From: Ignavibacteria bacterium UBA961
GTDB taxonomy: Bacteria; Bacteroidota; Ignavibacteria; Kapaibacteriales; UBA961
Assembly: GCA_002293005.1 (NCBI GenBank)
Contig: DBCJ01000027.1
Coordinates: forward strand, 1-11,605
DNA: 11,605 nt
Reading direction: 5' to 3'
Below, piece by piece: positions 1 to 7,915 of this stretch; within the stretch, counting starts at the first letter, position 1; every line of letters begins with the position of its first letter. The notes under the pieces were generated by a model. That model searched no databases, was not told the origin of the DNA, and saw only the letters and a program-made list of their open reading frames with translations. The translations under genes and the position numbers were made by a program.

Positions 1-833
1 ACGATCATTGTGCCTGTTGTTCTGAAGTTTCCTGATTCGATTGTATAGATGTAAGAACCTGAAGAAACAGGTGCATTATTTGCATCTGTTTTGTCCCAGT
101 ACAACATATAACTTGCAGGAACTTGCATTTCATTCACGAGTGTACGAACGAGATTGCCACGAACATCGAATACTTTCACTGCGATTGGCTGTGCATTATT
201 CAATACGCGATAGCGAATCATTGATACTTCTGTGTTTGAAGTTGGATTTGGGAATACAGGGCTGAGATCATAAGCTGTACCTTGACCATCACGCACAGAA
301 GTTGAATTACCTGCGATAATGAGTTTGTAGTCTGTCAAGCCAACATCTTTACCTTCTGCTTTACCATCTTTACCATCATTGAATACCATGCCATAATGAG
401 TTACGACATCAGTATTGTAGAATGTCTTTGGCGTAAATGAGAAAGAGAAAATATTTGGTGCTTGTTGTGTGAACATACCAATTGCTTCATTTCTCCAACC
501 ATCTGCATCAAATGTGGTTTTTGTACCATCGGCACTGCGACCTGCATTTGCCCAGAAGCCTATTCCTGCACCTGAATGAAGAAGACACTTTGCAGCCCCA
601 TTCATGGAAGCAGGACCATCAGGTGTTACTTCGCTTGCCAAAGGAGACATTTTGTCTGTAAATACAACCATAGTCACTTCTTTGTCAGAAGCATATGAAC
701 CATCTGCGGAATAGAATTTGATGGCATCATACTTCGTGTCACCGGCTTCTTTGGCATAATTGATTTCAACTTGAGCAAAAGCAGGTGCTGAAATCATTGC
801 ACTTGCAGCCAAAAGGGTCAAGAATTTTTTCAT
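1..833 (-). CDS. T9SS-exported secreted protein, possibly carbohydrate-binding (3' end cut by window)
   Basis: The frame is open from ATG at 833 to the left edge, giving 277 codons with no stop. Residues 1-20 are a clean signal peptide (MKKFLTLLAA..., cleavage after AFA, mature start QVEINY). Residues about 190-277 are a FlgD-like/type IX secretion sorting domain: FPNPTSN at 194-200, VKVFDVRGNLVRTLV, a YWDKTD turn and SSGSYIYTIESG. Such domains usually end a few residues further on, so little should be missing. The middle (about 50-165) has an LLHSGAGI...W...FSFTPKTFY...GMVFNDGKDGKAEGKD pattern that resembles the SusE/F-like starch-binding modules of Bacteroidota; this is a weak, remembered resemblance. 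The gene follows susD, where SusE/F-type binding proteins usually lie, and has a Shine-Dalgarno AAGG seven bases before the ATG. It is probably a surface or secreted glycan binder. There is no lipobox, so it would be T9SS-delivered rather than lipid-anchored. Confidence 0.85.
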   Translation of the reverse strand, partial: MKKFLTLLAASAMISAPAFAQVEINYAKEAGDTKYDAIKFYSADGSYASDKEVTMVVFTDKMSPLASEVTPDGPASMNGAAKCLLHSGAGIGFWANAGRSADGTKTTFDADGWRNEAIGMFTQQAPNIFSFSFTPKTFYNTDVVTHYGMVFNDGKDGKAEGKDVGLTDYKLIIAGNSTSVRDGQGTAYDLSPVFPNPTSNTEVSMIRYRVLNNAQPIAVKVFDVRGNLVRTLVNEMQVPASYMLYWDKTDANNAPVSSGSYIYTIESGNFRTTGTMI

Positions 834-883
834 TGAATCACCTTAAATATTGAGAATAAAAAAATGTTGAGGAGCTTATTCAA

Positions 884-918
884 ATTTGCAAAGCCATGAA
901 TCGCATGGCTTTGCAAAT
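884..918 (-). repeat. Perfect 15-bp stem-loop between susD and the T9SS-protein gene
   Basis: Positions 884-898 are the exact reverse complement of 904-918, with a five-base loop (899-903). The arm reads ATTTGCAAAGCCATG. The stem is GC-containing and begins 55 bases after the susD stop. On the transcribed strand it is followed by TTGAATAAG rather than an immediate U-tract; a run of seven T comes about 20 bases later. It is therefore not a textbook intrinsic terminator. It may act as a partial terminator, an mRNA processing site or a 3'-end stabiliser that sets susCD expression apart from the downstream gene. Role inferred; structure seen directly. Confidence 0.75.
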
Positions 919-955
919 ATTATGCGAATTTAATAAAGAATTTTGAAAAAATGGA

Positions 956-970
956 TTTGAGATTCTCAAA
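956..970. repeat. Short palindrome just after the susD stop
   Basis: TTTGAGA-T-TCTCAAA is a perfect 15-base palindrome around a single central base, three bases beyond the susD stop codon. As RNA it could form only a six-pair stem with a three-base loop. It may be chance or part of the same 3'-end structure as the larger stem-loop at 884-918. Confidence 0.3.
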
Positions 971-973
971 AGA

Positions 974-2338
974 TTATGGGTTGAGTTCAATTCCGGGATT
1001 TCCTGAAACCTCACTGCTTGGAATTTTGGCGAGAAGTTTATTATCATTCCAAGATAAACCTCTGATATTGCTTGACTTAGTACGTTTGAGATAGTGAAAT
1101 CTATCACCTTCGAAACACATTTCAAGTCTGCGTTCTTTGCCGATCAAATCCAATAAAGCTGCTTTACCTGTTGTTGAATTGTCTTCAGGAACATTAGCTC
1201 TCTTGCGAATGAGATTCACATCAGCAAGAACTTCCGATTCGGGTTTGCCGATTTCGAGTCCTGCTTCAGCATGTATGAAGAGTATTTCTGCATAGCGGAT
1301 TACATTCACATTGGCGATCAAAGTATCATACTTTGTGCAATATCTGAATGATCCTGATTGCTTGATATATTGCTGTTTACGCAAGTCTGTACTTGGACTT
1401 GCATCCAAAGCAGCAGCAAAATCAGGGGATACAGTGAATGGTGGTTCGCCGAATGCAGTCTTTTGATACATTCCACGAATTGCGCCAAATGAATTTGTTT
1501 GTGTTGTCAATGCCATTTGAAAAATTGATTCAGTATTTCCACCTTTATAAAATACATCGCGTGGCGTTGCAGCCAAACTGAATTTTCCACCTTTTACAAG
1601 TTGATCGGCATATGCATAGGCATTCGTGAAATCATTCTTTTGGAAATAGACTCTTGCCAAGTATGCAATTGCCGCTGATTTGTTAGCATAACCATCGCGC
1701 TTTGTATCAGGTAAAAGTGATTCAGCTGATTTCAAGTCCGAAATAACTTGCGCATAGCAATCTTCAACTGATGAGCGACCAATTGCAAGTCCGGCAGTAC
1801 CGCGTGTCGGGGCGGTTCTCACAATCACACCGGGATGTGAATTGTCTGCCTTGAAACCATATTGATGACCCCATATACGAAGCATTTCAAAAGTCATCAC
1901 ACCGCGAAGGAATTTACATTCACCTTCAATTTGACTTTTCTGTACTTCTGTCAAGTCTTTGATATCCGGCAATGATACAATCACATTATTGATTGCATTG
2001 ATTCCACGATAGGAATTATCCCAAAAGCCACTGAATGATGGTGTGAAGAGGGACATATTTTGCGTCCATATCTCCAAATATCCATAATCACTTCCGGCAT
2101 AAACAATATCGCCTGCCAATGCTTCTGTGGGAGAAGCGGGAATTCCTGAACCTAAAGTCCCTTGCAGTGTTGCATAAATTCCCGACATGGCAACATTCAC
2201 CGAGCGTGCATCGGATAATGCGGCTTCGGTTGACAATTGACCTTCATTGCGTACATCCAATACATCTGAACAAGCACTCATGAGGAGTAAGCTTGCAAGT
2301 GCAATTGTGAGCAATCCTTTATTTAAAAATGTATTCAT
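974..2338 (-). CDS. SusD/RagB-family outer-membrane glycan-binding lipoprotein
   Basis: A 454-residue protein with a lipoprotein signal: a hydrophobic stretch at about 9-20, then the lipobox LMSAC with Cys23 as the expected lipidation site. Family features are the N-terminal SusD-like start (DVLDVRNEGQLSTEAAL, 25-41), helical repeat segments such as CKFLRGVMTFEMLRIWG (141-157) and SAAIAYLARVYFQKNDFTNAY (221-241), and the C-terminal signature IRYAEILFIHAEAGLEIG (347-364) with NLIRKRANV and KERRLEMCFEGDRFHYLKR (401-419). SusD proteins form the lid over the SusC barrel and bind oligosaccharides at the cell surface. The ATG lies 21 bp after the susC stop and is preceded by Shine-Dalgarno AAGGAA (2349-2344, five-base spacing), so the two are surely cotranscribed. 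The length is at the short end for the family. The substrate cannot be read from the sequence; an alpha-glucan or alpha-glucoside is inferred from the GH31, permease and kinase neighbours. Confidence 0.95.
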   Translation of the reverse strand: MNTFLNKGLLTIALASLLLMSACSDVLDVRNEGQLSTEAALSDARSVNVAMSGIYATLQGTLGSGIPASPTEALAGDIVYAGSDYGYLEIWTQNMSLFTPSFSGFWDNSYRGINAINNVIVSLPDIKDLTEVQKSQIEGECKFLRGVMTFEMLRIWGHQYGFKADNSHPGVIVRTAPTRGTAGLAIGRSSVEDCYAQVISDLKSAESLLPDTKRDGYANKSAAIAYLARVYFQKNDFTNAYAYADQLVKGGKFSLAATPRDVFYKGGNTESIFQMALTTQTNSFGAIRGMYQKTAFGEPPFTVSPDFAAALDASPSTDLRKQQYIKQSGSFRYCTKYDTLIANVNVIRYAEILFIHAEAGLEIGKPESEVLADVNLIRKRANVPEDNSTTGKAALLDLIGKERRLEMCFEGDRFHYLKRTKSSNIRGLSWNDNKLLAKIPSSEVSGNPGIELNP

Positions 2339-2359
2339 AATTTTTCCTTATTCACTTGA

Positions 2360-5300
2360 TTAGAAATCAACATTGATGCCGACATTGAATGTCTGCGCTT
2401 GTGGTGGAGTAAGATATGTCACACCTTGATTGCCATTTCTCTGCTGATCGCCATTGTGATCTCTCACAACTTCAGGATCCCAACCTGGGAAGCTTGTGAA
2501 TGTGAGAAGATTGATGCCTGTGAGATAGATGCGGAATGTTGAGAACCCCATTCCTTCAGACATGCTCTTTGGCAATGTATAACCAATGGTCAATTGTCTC
2601 AAGCGGAGGAAATCACCATTATAAATGAAGCGATCGGTATTGATGTCACGATTCCCTTTGAGCGTTAAGCGAGGAACATCTGTTTCTTGTCCCGGCTCTG
2701 TCCATCTATCAAGCGTCTTTGTCATTTGATTCCATGAGAAACCCATATTTCCAACGAGTCTCTTGCCGGCATCATCATAAATCGTGTTTCCGATTTGATA
2801 CACGAATTGTGTGGTAAAATCAAAATTCTCATAACGGAATGTATTTGTGATTCCACCAAAGAAATCAGGATAATTCTTTCCGGTAGGAACGCGCCATGTT
2901 GCATTCCATGCGAGTGGCACACCGAGTGAATCACGCGCTTCTTCGAGTGTCAAAGGTCTGCCATTCAAACCATTATTTTGAATCGGCTTGCCATCGGCTC
3001 CGGCTACTGTGGTCGGACGATAATATACTGGCAATCCTGTCTCAGGATCAACACCTGCTGAGCGCACGATGAAGAATGATGCGAATGGATAACCAACGAT
3101 TGCTCTGGTTTCGCCAAAGCCTAAATCCACACCATCAGGATTTGTGATTGTTCCAAGTGAAATAATCTTGTTTACATTATATGTGATATTGAAATCAGTT
3201 GTCCATTCGAATTCAGGAGTACTAATATTCACGGAACGAATATTGAATTCGATACCGGTATTGCTCATTTCACCAACATTATTGATAACAGAGCTGAAAC
3301 CTGAAGAAGAAGGAACGCGCTCATTCAAAAGCATGCCATAGCTCATGCGATCATAGTAACCGATAGAACCTGAAATGCGATCATTGAACAGTCCGAAATC
3401 AATTCCCAAATCAAGTTGTCTTGATGTTTCCCATGTCAAATCACTATTTGGCAATTGACCCGGCATAGTGCCCGGATTGCCATTGTAATTACTACCTGTG
3501 CTATACACACCTTGCCATGTGAAGTCACCAATTGCGGCATTTCCGGAAATACCATAGCTCGCGCGAATTTTTGCGAAGGTGAGAACATCATTGCCTTTCA
3601 AGAAATCTTCATTTGACATGATCCATGCGAATGAACCTGCAGGGAAGAAACCATAGCGATTGTTTTCACCAAATCTGGATGAACCATCGGTGCGGATGCT
3701 CAAGCTGAACAAATAGCGATCCATCAATGTATAACTGGTTCTTGCGAGATATGAAATCAAACCGAATTCAGTACCGAATGCATAGCCATTTCTGACAGAT
3801 GCCGATTGAGGCGTTGTGAAATAATTATTCGGGAATGTATTTCCTGTTGTTCCAAGATCGCGTTGCTCGGATCTTTGTGATTCCATACCGCCAACTACAG
3901 TCAATTGATGATCTTCAAGATCGAGCGCTTTCCAAGAGAGAATCGCATTGGTTGTCCAATTCACGACTTGCACTCTGCGCTCTTCTGCAGTTGGATCAGC
4001 TGTGATCACAATCGGTGCGAAACGATCTTCACGAAGACTCATGAAATCCACACCGCCGGAGAAACGAATATTGAGATTGTCTGCAAGATTGACTTGTGCA
4101 TAACCATTGCCGAATAATCTCCATGTGGTAGCGAGGAATCTTCTATTCTCAAGATCTGCCACAGGATTCAAACCGGTTTGGGGTCTCCAATATGCGCCTG
4201 TTGAATCATAGACAGGGAAGATTGGAAGTGAAGCGGAAAATGCATTACCGAAACCTCCTGCCCATGCGGAATTCACGCGATTGTTTTCTTCGCGATTGGC
4301 ATTGAATGATACGCCGATATCAAGCCAATCATTTGCTTTTTGATCAAGCGTAATGCGTGTATTGATACGCTGATAATCATTACCAACGATAAAACCTTTT
4401 TCATTGAAATAGGTTGTATTGAAATAATACTTCGTTGTTTCACTGCCACCGGAAATCGTCAAATATGCTTCCTGAGTATTACCTGTGCGAAGCGTTTGAT
4501 TGAGCCAATTTGTATTCGCTGCTGTCTCACGAGTGAAACCTTGTGGCATGCGAGTATTATTGATGATATTTTGCCATGTGGTTGATGTGTCGATCATGCC
4601 TTGGACATTAGTCCATGATTTACCTTTATTCACGGGAAGCTTCTGAAGTGAATCAACCACATCATTTCTTCTGGCTTCATAGAATAAATTGATCCAAGTA
4701 TCACGATCAACGATATCCAAACGATTTGCTTCTGTTTTGATACCTTGTGAAACTCCCATGCTGATGCGTGCAGCACCAAGTTTACCGCGTTTTGTTGTGA
4801 TCAATACAACGCCATTCGCTCCGCGTGAACCATAGATTGCAGTAGCCGCTGCATCTTTCAAAATGTCGATACTTTCGATATCATTCGGATTCAAGAATGA
4901 CAAAGCATTTGAGTTTGTTGCAATGCTTCCTGAACCGAAATCTCCTGTTGTGATAGGAACTCCATCTACAACATAGAGTGGCTGTGTATTCGCTGAAATC
5001 GAACCAACACCACGAACGCGGACCGTTGCGGCTGTTCCTGCCATGCCATTTGATTGCAAGACTTGAACGCCGGGTGAGCGACCCTGCAAAAGCGATTCAA
5101 AGCTCGGTGCAGGACGATTCACTATTTCTTCCGATTTCACCGTTGCATATGATCCTGTCACATCGCGTTTTTGCGTTGTTCCATAACCAACAACAACAGT
5201 TTCATTGAGTTTCAGAAGATCGGCTTCAAGATTGAATACTGCGGATGCTGTTTCGCCATCTTTTACCGAAATGGTTCGAGATTGTTTTTTATAGCCGACA

Positions 5301-5530
5301 AAATTCACGGACAGTTTGTATGTACCGCCTTTGCCAACTTTGATGGAAAATGATCCATCTTTTGCCGTGAGACCACCCATAGTCGTGCCGTCAACTCTGA
5401 CTGTTGCACCCTTGAGGGGCTCATTGGATTTTCTATCTGTGATCTTACCCGAAATCATGGTTTGTGCCATGGCAATGATGCCGGAGCAAGAAAACATGAA
5501 TGCGAGAAGAAGAGCGTATGGTATGCGCAT
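2360..5530 (-). CDS. SusC/RagA-family TonB-dependent outer-membrane transporter
   Basis: A 1056-residue TonB-dependent receptor from the chosen ATG at 5530. A longer frame opens with TTG at 5557 but adds only nine residues ahead of a perfect signal peptide (MRIPYALLLAF...AMA, cleavage before QTMISG), and GGAG sits four bases before the ATG. Domains in order: carboxypeptidase-D regulatory-like beta-sandwich (about 26-100, ISGKITDRKSNEPLKGATV...), TonB-box-like ETVVVGYG (110-117), plug (about 121-247, with LLQGRSPGVQV, LYVVDGVPI and DILKDAAATAIYGSRGANGV), then a long beta-barrel ending in the aromatic terminus FNVGINVDF. No N-terminal STN signalling domain is present, so it should not drive an ECF/anti-sigma cascade itself. 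It imports SusD-captured oligosaccharide into the periplasm. It lies 41 bp after the permease gene and 21 bp before susD. Confidence 0.96.
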   Translation of the reverse strand: MRIPYALLLAFMFSCSGIIAMAQTMISGKITDRKSNEPLKGATVRVDGTTMGGLTAKDGSFSIKVGKGGTYKLSVNFVGYKKQSRTISVKDGETASAVFNLEADLLKLNETVVVGYGTTQKRDVTGSYATVKSEEIVNRPAPSFESLLQGRSPGVQVLQSNGMAGTAATVRVRGVGSISANTQPLYVVDGVPITTGDFGSGSIATNSNALSFLNPNDIESIDILKDAAATAIYGSRGANGVVLITTKRGKLGAARISMGVSQGIKTEANRLDIVDRDTWINLFYEARRNDVVDSLQKLPVNKGKSWTNVQGMIDTSTTWQNIINNTRMPQGFTRETAANTNWLNQTLRTGNTQEAYLTISGGSETTKYYFNTTYFNEKGFIVGNDYQRINTRITLDQKANDWLDIGVSFNANREENNRVNSAWAGGFGNAFSASLPIFPVYDSTGAYWRPQTGLNPVADLENRRFLATTWRLFGNGYAQVNLADNLNIRFSGGVDFMSLREDRFAPIVITADPTAEERRVQVVNWTTNAILSWKALDLEDHQLTVVGGMESQRSEQRDLGTTGNTFPNNYFTTPQSASVRNGYAFGTEFGLISYLARTSYTLMDRYLFSLSIRTDGSSRFGENNRYGFFPAGSFAWIMSNEDFLKGNDVLTFAKIRASYGISGNAAIGDFTWQGVYSTGSNYNGNPGTMPGQLPNSDLTWETSRQLDLGIDFGLFNDRISGSIGYYDRMSYGMLLNERVPSSSGFSSVINNVGEMSNTGIEFNIRSVNISTPEFEWTTDFNITYNVNKIISLGTITNPDGVDLGFGETRAIVGYPFASFFIVRSAGVDPETGLPVYYRPTTVAGADGKPIQNNGLNGRPLTLEEARDSLGVPLAWNATWRVPTGKNYPDFFGGITNTFRYENFDFTTQFVYQIGNTIYDDAGKRLVGNMGFSWNQMTKTLDRWTEPGQETDVPRLTLKGNRDINTDRFIYNGDFLRLRQLTIGYTLPKSMSEGMGFSTFRIYLTGINLLTFTSFPGWDPEVVRDHNGDQQRNGNQGVTYLTPPQAQTFNVGINVDF

Positions 5531-5534
5531 ATAG

Positions 5535-5538
5535 CTCC
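5535..5538 (-). promoter_or_regulatory. Shine-Dalgarno GGAG that sets the susC start
   Basis: The transcribed strand reads GGAG, four bases, then ATG at 5530. The spacing is slightly short, but this is the only Shine-Dalgarno-like sequence near either candidate start. It supports ATG 5530 over the in-frame TTG at 5557. Confidence 0.5.
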
Positions 5539-5571
5539 ATTCAGAATTATGAAACAATAGTTATTCTGTAT

Positions 5572-6846
5572 TTACTTTTTTGATCCGATAAATCCATAAT
5601 GCATGATATATGCATAACAGAGAATTGGAATCACGAATGAAATATGCAATCCGAATGAATCGGCTGCCAAGCCTTGAATTGCCGGCACAATCGCACCACC
5701 TACAATTGCCATATTGAGCAAACTTCCACCTTTATTGGTGAGTGGACCAAGATCCTTGATTGCCAATGTGAAAATCGTTGCGAACATGATGGAATTCATG
5801 AGTCCTACAAGTAGCATGGACCACATGGCAATGCTGCCCGATGAAATAACGCCGATTGCTACAAGAATGACTGCAATCACTGCTTGTACGCCAAGTTGTG
5901 TGCCCGGTTGAATTTTTCTCAGCAAAGCTGAACCAATGAATCTTCCGATCATGGCACCACCCCAATAATAGGCGATATATCCTGCCGCTTGTGATTCTTG
6001 CATATTGGCAATTGTGGGAAGTCCCATGAAATTCACGAGAAAACTACCGATGGCAACTTCACCACCGACATAAGCAAAGATGCCAAATACTCCCAATCTC
6101 AAACGATTCACTTTCCATACATCGGCATATGTTGATGTGCGTTCCGCCTCACCTTCCACAGATGCAATCGAAGGAAGATGCAAGAAAAAGACAATCAAGC
6201 CGAGTATAATCAAAGCCAAAGCCAAACCGATATATGGCATTTGAACTGATGCTGCTTGTGAGAGTTTATATGCTGTTTGCTCCACGGCATCCATTTTCAT
6301 GATTTCAGCCATGGATAATGTGCCGGCGAGAATAAACAAACTGCCAAAATATGGAGCGATCGTTGTTCCAACGGAATTGAATGCCTGCACCAATACCAAA
6401 CGGCTTGAAGATGTTTCTGATGGTCCGAGCACACTCACATATGGATTGATCGCAACTTGCAATAATGCGAAGCCAGCGGCCATCGTAAAGAGAGCCACAA
6501 GAAAGAATGCAAATGAAGGAAGAGCTGCGGCGGGATAAAACATCAATGCACCAATGCCGGCCGTGAAGAGTCCGATCGATGTGCCTTTCTTATATCCAAA
6601 CTTTGAAATGATGCTACCGGATGGAATTGCAGCGAAAAAATATCCGAAGAAAAATGCAAGTTGAATGAGCGATGCTTCCGCAAAACTCAAATCAAATATA
6701 ATCTTCAAATGGGGAAGGAGAATATCATTCAAACATGTTATGAATCCAATCATGAACATGAGGGATGCCATAGTGGCAAGTGGTCCTACATATCCGGATT
6801 GCTGTGATTGAGTACTGTTTGAAGAAGCGGTATGTTGTATCGCCAT
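5572..6846 (-). CDS. FHS-family MFS sugar permease, GluP (glucose/galactose)-like
   Basis: A 424-residue integral inner-membrane protein with about 12 hydrophobic segments and a short polar N-terminus (1-18, rich in Ser and Gln). It carries the fucose-galactose-glucose:H+ symporter hallmarks: GFITCLNDILLPHLK (34-48), SKFGYKKG (81-88), LFYPAAA-type helix 3, LQVAINPYVSVLG (129-141), RLVLVQAFNSVGT (149-161), YVGGEVAIGSF (259-269) and GGAIVPAIQG (383-392). Asp41 aligns with E. coli FucP Asp46, a proton-coupling residue. Gln130 stands where FucP has Glu135, and the LQVAxNPY form is typical of GluP-type glucose/galactose permeases, which fits a glucose-releasing neighbour. The start is an ATG with Shine-Dalgarno AAAGGA (6860-6855) overlapping the kinase stop codon, 12 bp away. 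The product would carry the released monosaccharide from periplasm to cytoplasm. Family is certain; glucose as substrate is inference. Confidence 0.92.
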   Translation of the reverse strand: MAIQHTASSNSTQSQQSGYVGPLATMASLMFMIGFITCLNDILLPHLKIIFDLSFAEASLIQLAFFFGYFFAAIPSGSIISKFGYKKGTSIGLFTAGIGALMFYPAAALPSFAFFLVALFTMAAGFALLQVAINPYVSVLGPSETSSSRLVLVQAFNSVGTTIAPYFGSLFILAGTLSMAEIMKMDAVEQTAYKLSQAASVQMPYIGLALALIILGLIVFFLHLPSIASVEGEAERTSTYADVWKVNRLRLGVFGIFAYVGGEVAIGSFLVNFMGLPTIANMQESQAAGYIAYYWGGAMIGRFIGSALLRKIQPGTQLGVQAVIAVILVAIGVISSGSIAMWSMLLVGLMNSIMFATIFTLAIKDLGPLTNKGGSLLNMAIVGGAIVPAIQGLAADSFGLHISFVIPILCYAYIMHYGFIGSKK

Positions 6847-6858
6847 AGAGTATGTCCT

Positions 6859-7797
6859 TTAAATTCCTGTGCGCAATCTGCCAAGCATGGCAGCCCCCAC
6901 AAGACCTGCATTATGACTGAAATGTGCCTTCCTGATTTCCGCAAGTTGGGCAATAGTTGGCAATGCTCTTGATTTCAAAGTTGAAAGTGTTGTTTCGAAA
7001 AAGATCGGACATGACTGTGATATTCCACCACCAATTACCACAATGCGCATGTCCAAAACTGCGAGAATCGTTGCAAGTCCAAGACCCAATAATCTTCCTG
7101 CTTGTTTCATGCATTGAATCGCTGCATCATCGCCTTCATCTGCGCAATGAGAAATATCTTCAACATCGAGATTATCATAGTTGTTGAGCAAGGAATCAGG
7201 ATAGTTTTGAGCGATTTCCTTTGCCATGCGAATCAATCCATATCTGCCGATATGATGTTCCAATGTGCCTGTACGATAGGGAAGTTCATCTCCGGGTTCA
7301 TCATCAGCTCGAATGATGATATGTCCTATTTCACCTGCTCCGCCTCTTTCTCCGGTGAAAATGGAATGATTGATGATGATGCCACCACCAACGCCTGTAC
7401 CCAAGGTCACATATAAAAAGTGAGAAGCATTTTTGCCTGCTCCCAACTTAGCTTCGGCAAGTGCGGCAACATTCGCATCATTATCAATCGCAACGGGAAG
7501 AGTTGTGGCTGATTGCAATAGTTGTACGAGCGGGACAATGCCCCATCCGGGAAGATTCGGAGGATAATAAATGCATCCATCCGTTGGATTGACAACAGAG
7601 GGAAATCCGATGCCGAATGACATCAATTCAGGAAATGCTTCAGATATATCATGTATTAGTTTTTGCAGACGGGCAACCATATGGTCCGGACCTTTCTCCG
7701 GTTCAGTTGGAATGGAGTCCTGAAACAATATGGCACCATCTTTAGTGGTTACACCATACTTTATACTCGTACCGCCTATGTCTATGCCTGCAAACAT
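6859..7797 (-). CDS. ROK-family sugar kinase, probable glucokinase, lacking the zinc-cysteine motif
   Basis: A 312-residue cytoplasmic ROK kinase of normal kinase length with no DNA-binding N-terminus, so it is not a ROK repressor. Visible motifs are the phosphate-1 loop GIDIGGTSIKYG (4-15), the sugar-binding/catalytic AIDNDANVAALAE (103-115, Asp107 the expected base), the phosphate-2 region TLGTGVGGGI (131-140) and the sugar-contacting GERGGAGEIGHI (149-160; Glu156, His159). The usual CxCGxxGCxE zinc cluster after EIGH is absent: the equivalent stretch is RTGTLEHHIG (175-184), keeping Gly177 and Glu180 but no cysteine. It would phosphorylate glucose brought in by the next gene's permease. 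It is the first gene of the unit, 12 bp before the permease gene, with a promoter just upstream. Its ribosome site is weak (GAG, six-base spacing). Glucose specificity is inferred from the motifs and context. Confidence 0.92.
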   Translation of the reverse strand: MFAGIDIGGTSIKYGVTTKDGAILFQDSIPTEPEKGPDHMVARLQKLIHDISEAFPELMSFGIGFPSVVNPTDGCIYYPPNLPGWGIVPLVQLLQSATTLPVAIDNDANVAALAEAKLGAGKNASHFLYVTLGTGVGGGIIINHSIFTGERGGAGEIGHIIIRADDEPGDELPYRTGTLEHHIGRYGLIRMAKEIAQNYPDSLLNNYDNLDVEDISHCADEGDDAAIQCMKQAGRLLGLGLATILAVLDMRIVVIGGGISQSCPIFFETTLSTLKSRALPTIAQLAEIRKAHFSHNAGLVGAAMLGRLRTGI

Positions 7798-7807
7798 GAA
7801 TAACTCG

Positions 7808-7824
7808 AGAATTGTCTAAATTCT
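7808..7824. repeat. Small inverted repeat in the kinase-operon leader
   Basis: AGAATT (7808-7813) and AATTCT (7819-7824) flank five bases, about 10 bases upstream of the kinase ATG. The stem is AT-rich and weak. It could modestly affect initiation at the leader's poor ribosome site, or be chance in AT-rich DNA. Confidence 0.25.
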
Positions 7825-7869
7825 TGAAAGATATATGAGTTCAACGGGAAAGTGCTTGGAATTGACGGG

Positions 7870-7899
7870 CAAATTTACAAAAAGTTAACTCTTGGGCAA
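7870..7899 (-). promoter_or_regulatory. Bacteroidota-type promoter of the kinase-permease-susCD operon
   Basis: On the minus strand the -33 element TTG (7899-7897) is followed by 19 bases and the -7 element TAAATTTG (7877-7870), an exact match to the Bacteroidota consensus TAnnTTTG with suitable spacing. Transcription would start near 7863, leaving a leader of about 65 bases before the kinase ATG. The spacer contains the palindrome AGTTAACT (7883-7890), a possible but unproven operator. It is the only such full match I noticed in the intergenic spaces, and it lies just after the GH31 terminator, so it marks the start of a new transcription unit. Confidence 0.7.
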
Positions 7900-7915
7900 T
7901 ATTCAAGTTATACAC

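Noticed and set aside
912..922. Possible -7 element (TAATATTTG) before the T9SS-protein gene
   Set aside because: The spacing between TA and TTTG is three bases instead of two, it overlaps the stem-loop arm, and no TTG lies at the right distance upstream.
5531..5557. Longer SusC start at TTG 5557, adding nine residues
   Set aside because: It adds a polar stretch (FHNSEWSY) ahead of a complete signal peptide, uses a TTG codon and has no ribosome site. ATG 5530 has GGAG upstream and gives a normal signal peptide.
5542..5568. Inverted repeat CAGAAT...ATTCTG between the permease and susC genes
   Set aside because: Only six base pairs around a 15-base loop in AT-rich DNA; it is too weak to call a terminator or operator.
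7102..7416. Plus-strand open frame of 104 codons
   Set aside because: It is antisense to the ROK kinase gene, Cys/Ile-rich with no motifs, consistent with a shadow frame.
7872..7899. Repeated TTGCCC in the kinase-operon promoter region
   Set aside because: Two six-base copies, one overlapping each promoter element, are easily explained by chance and the promoter sequence itself.
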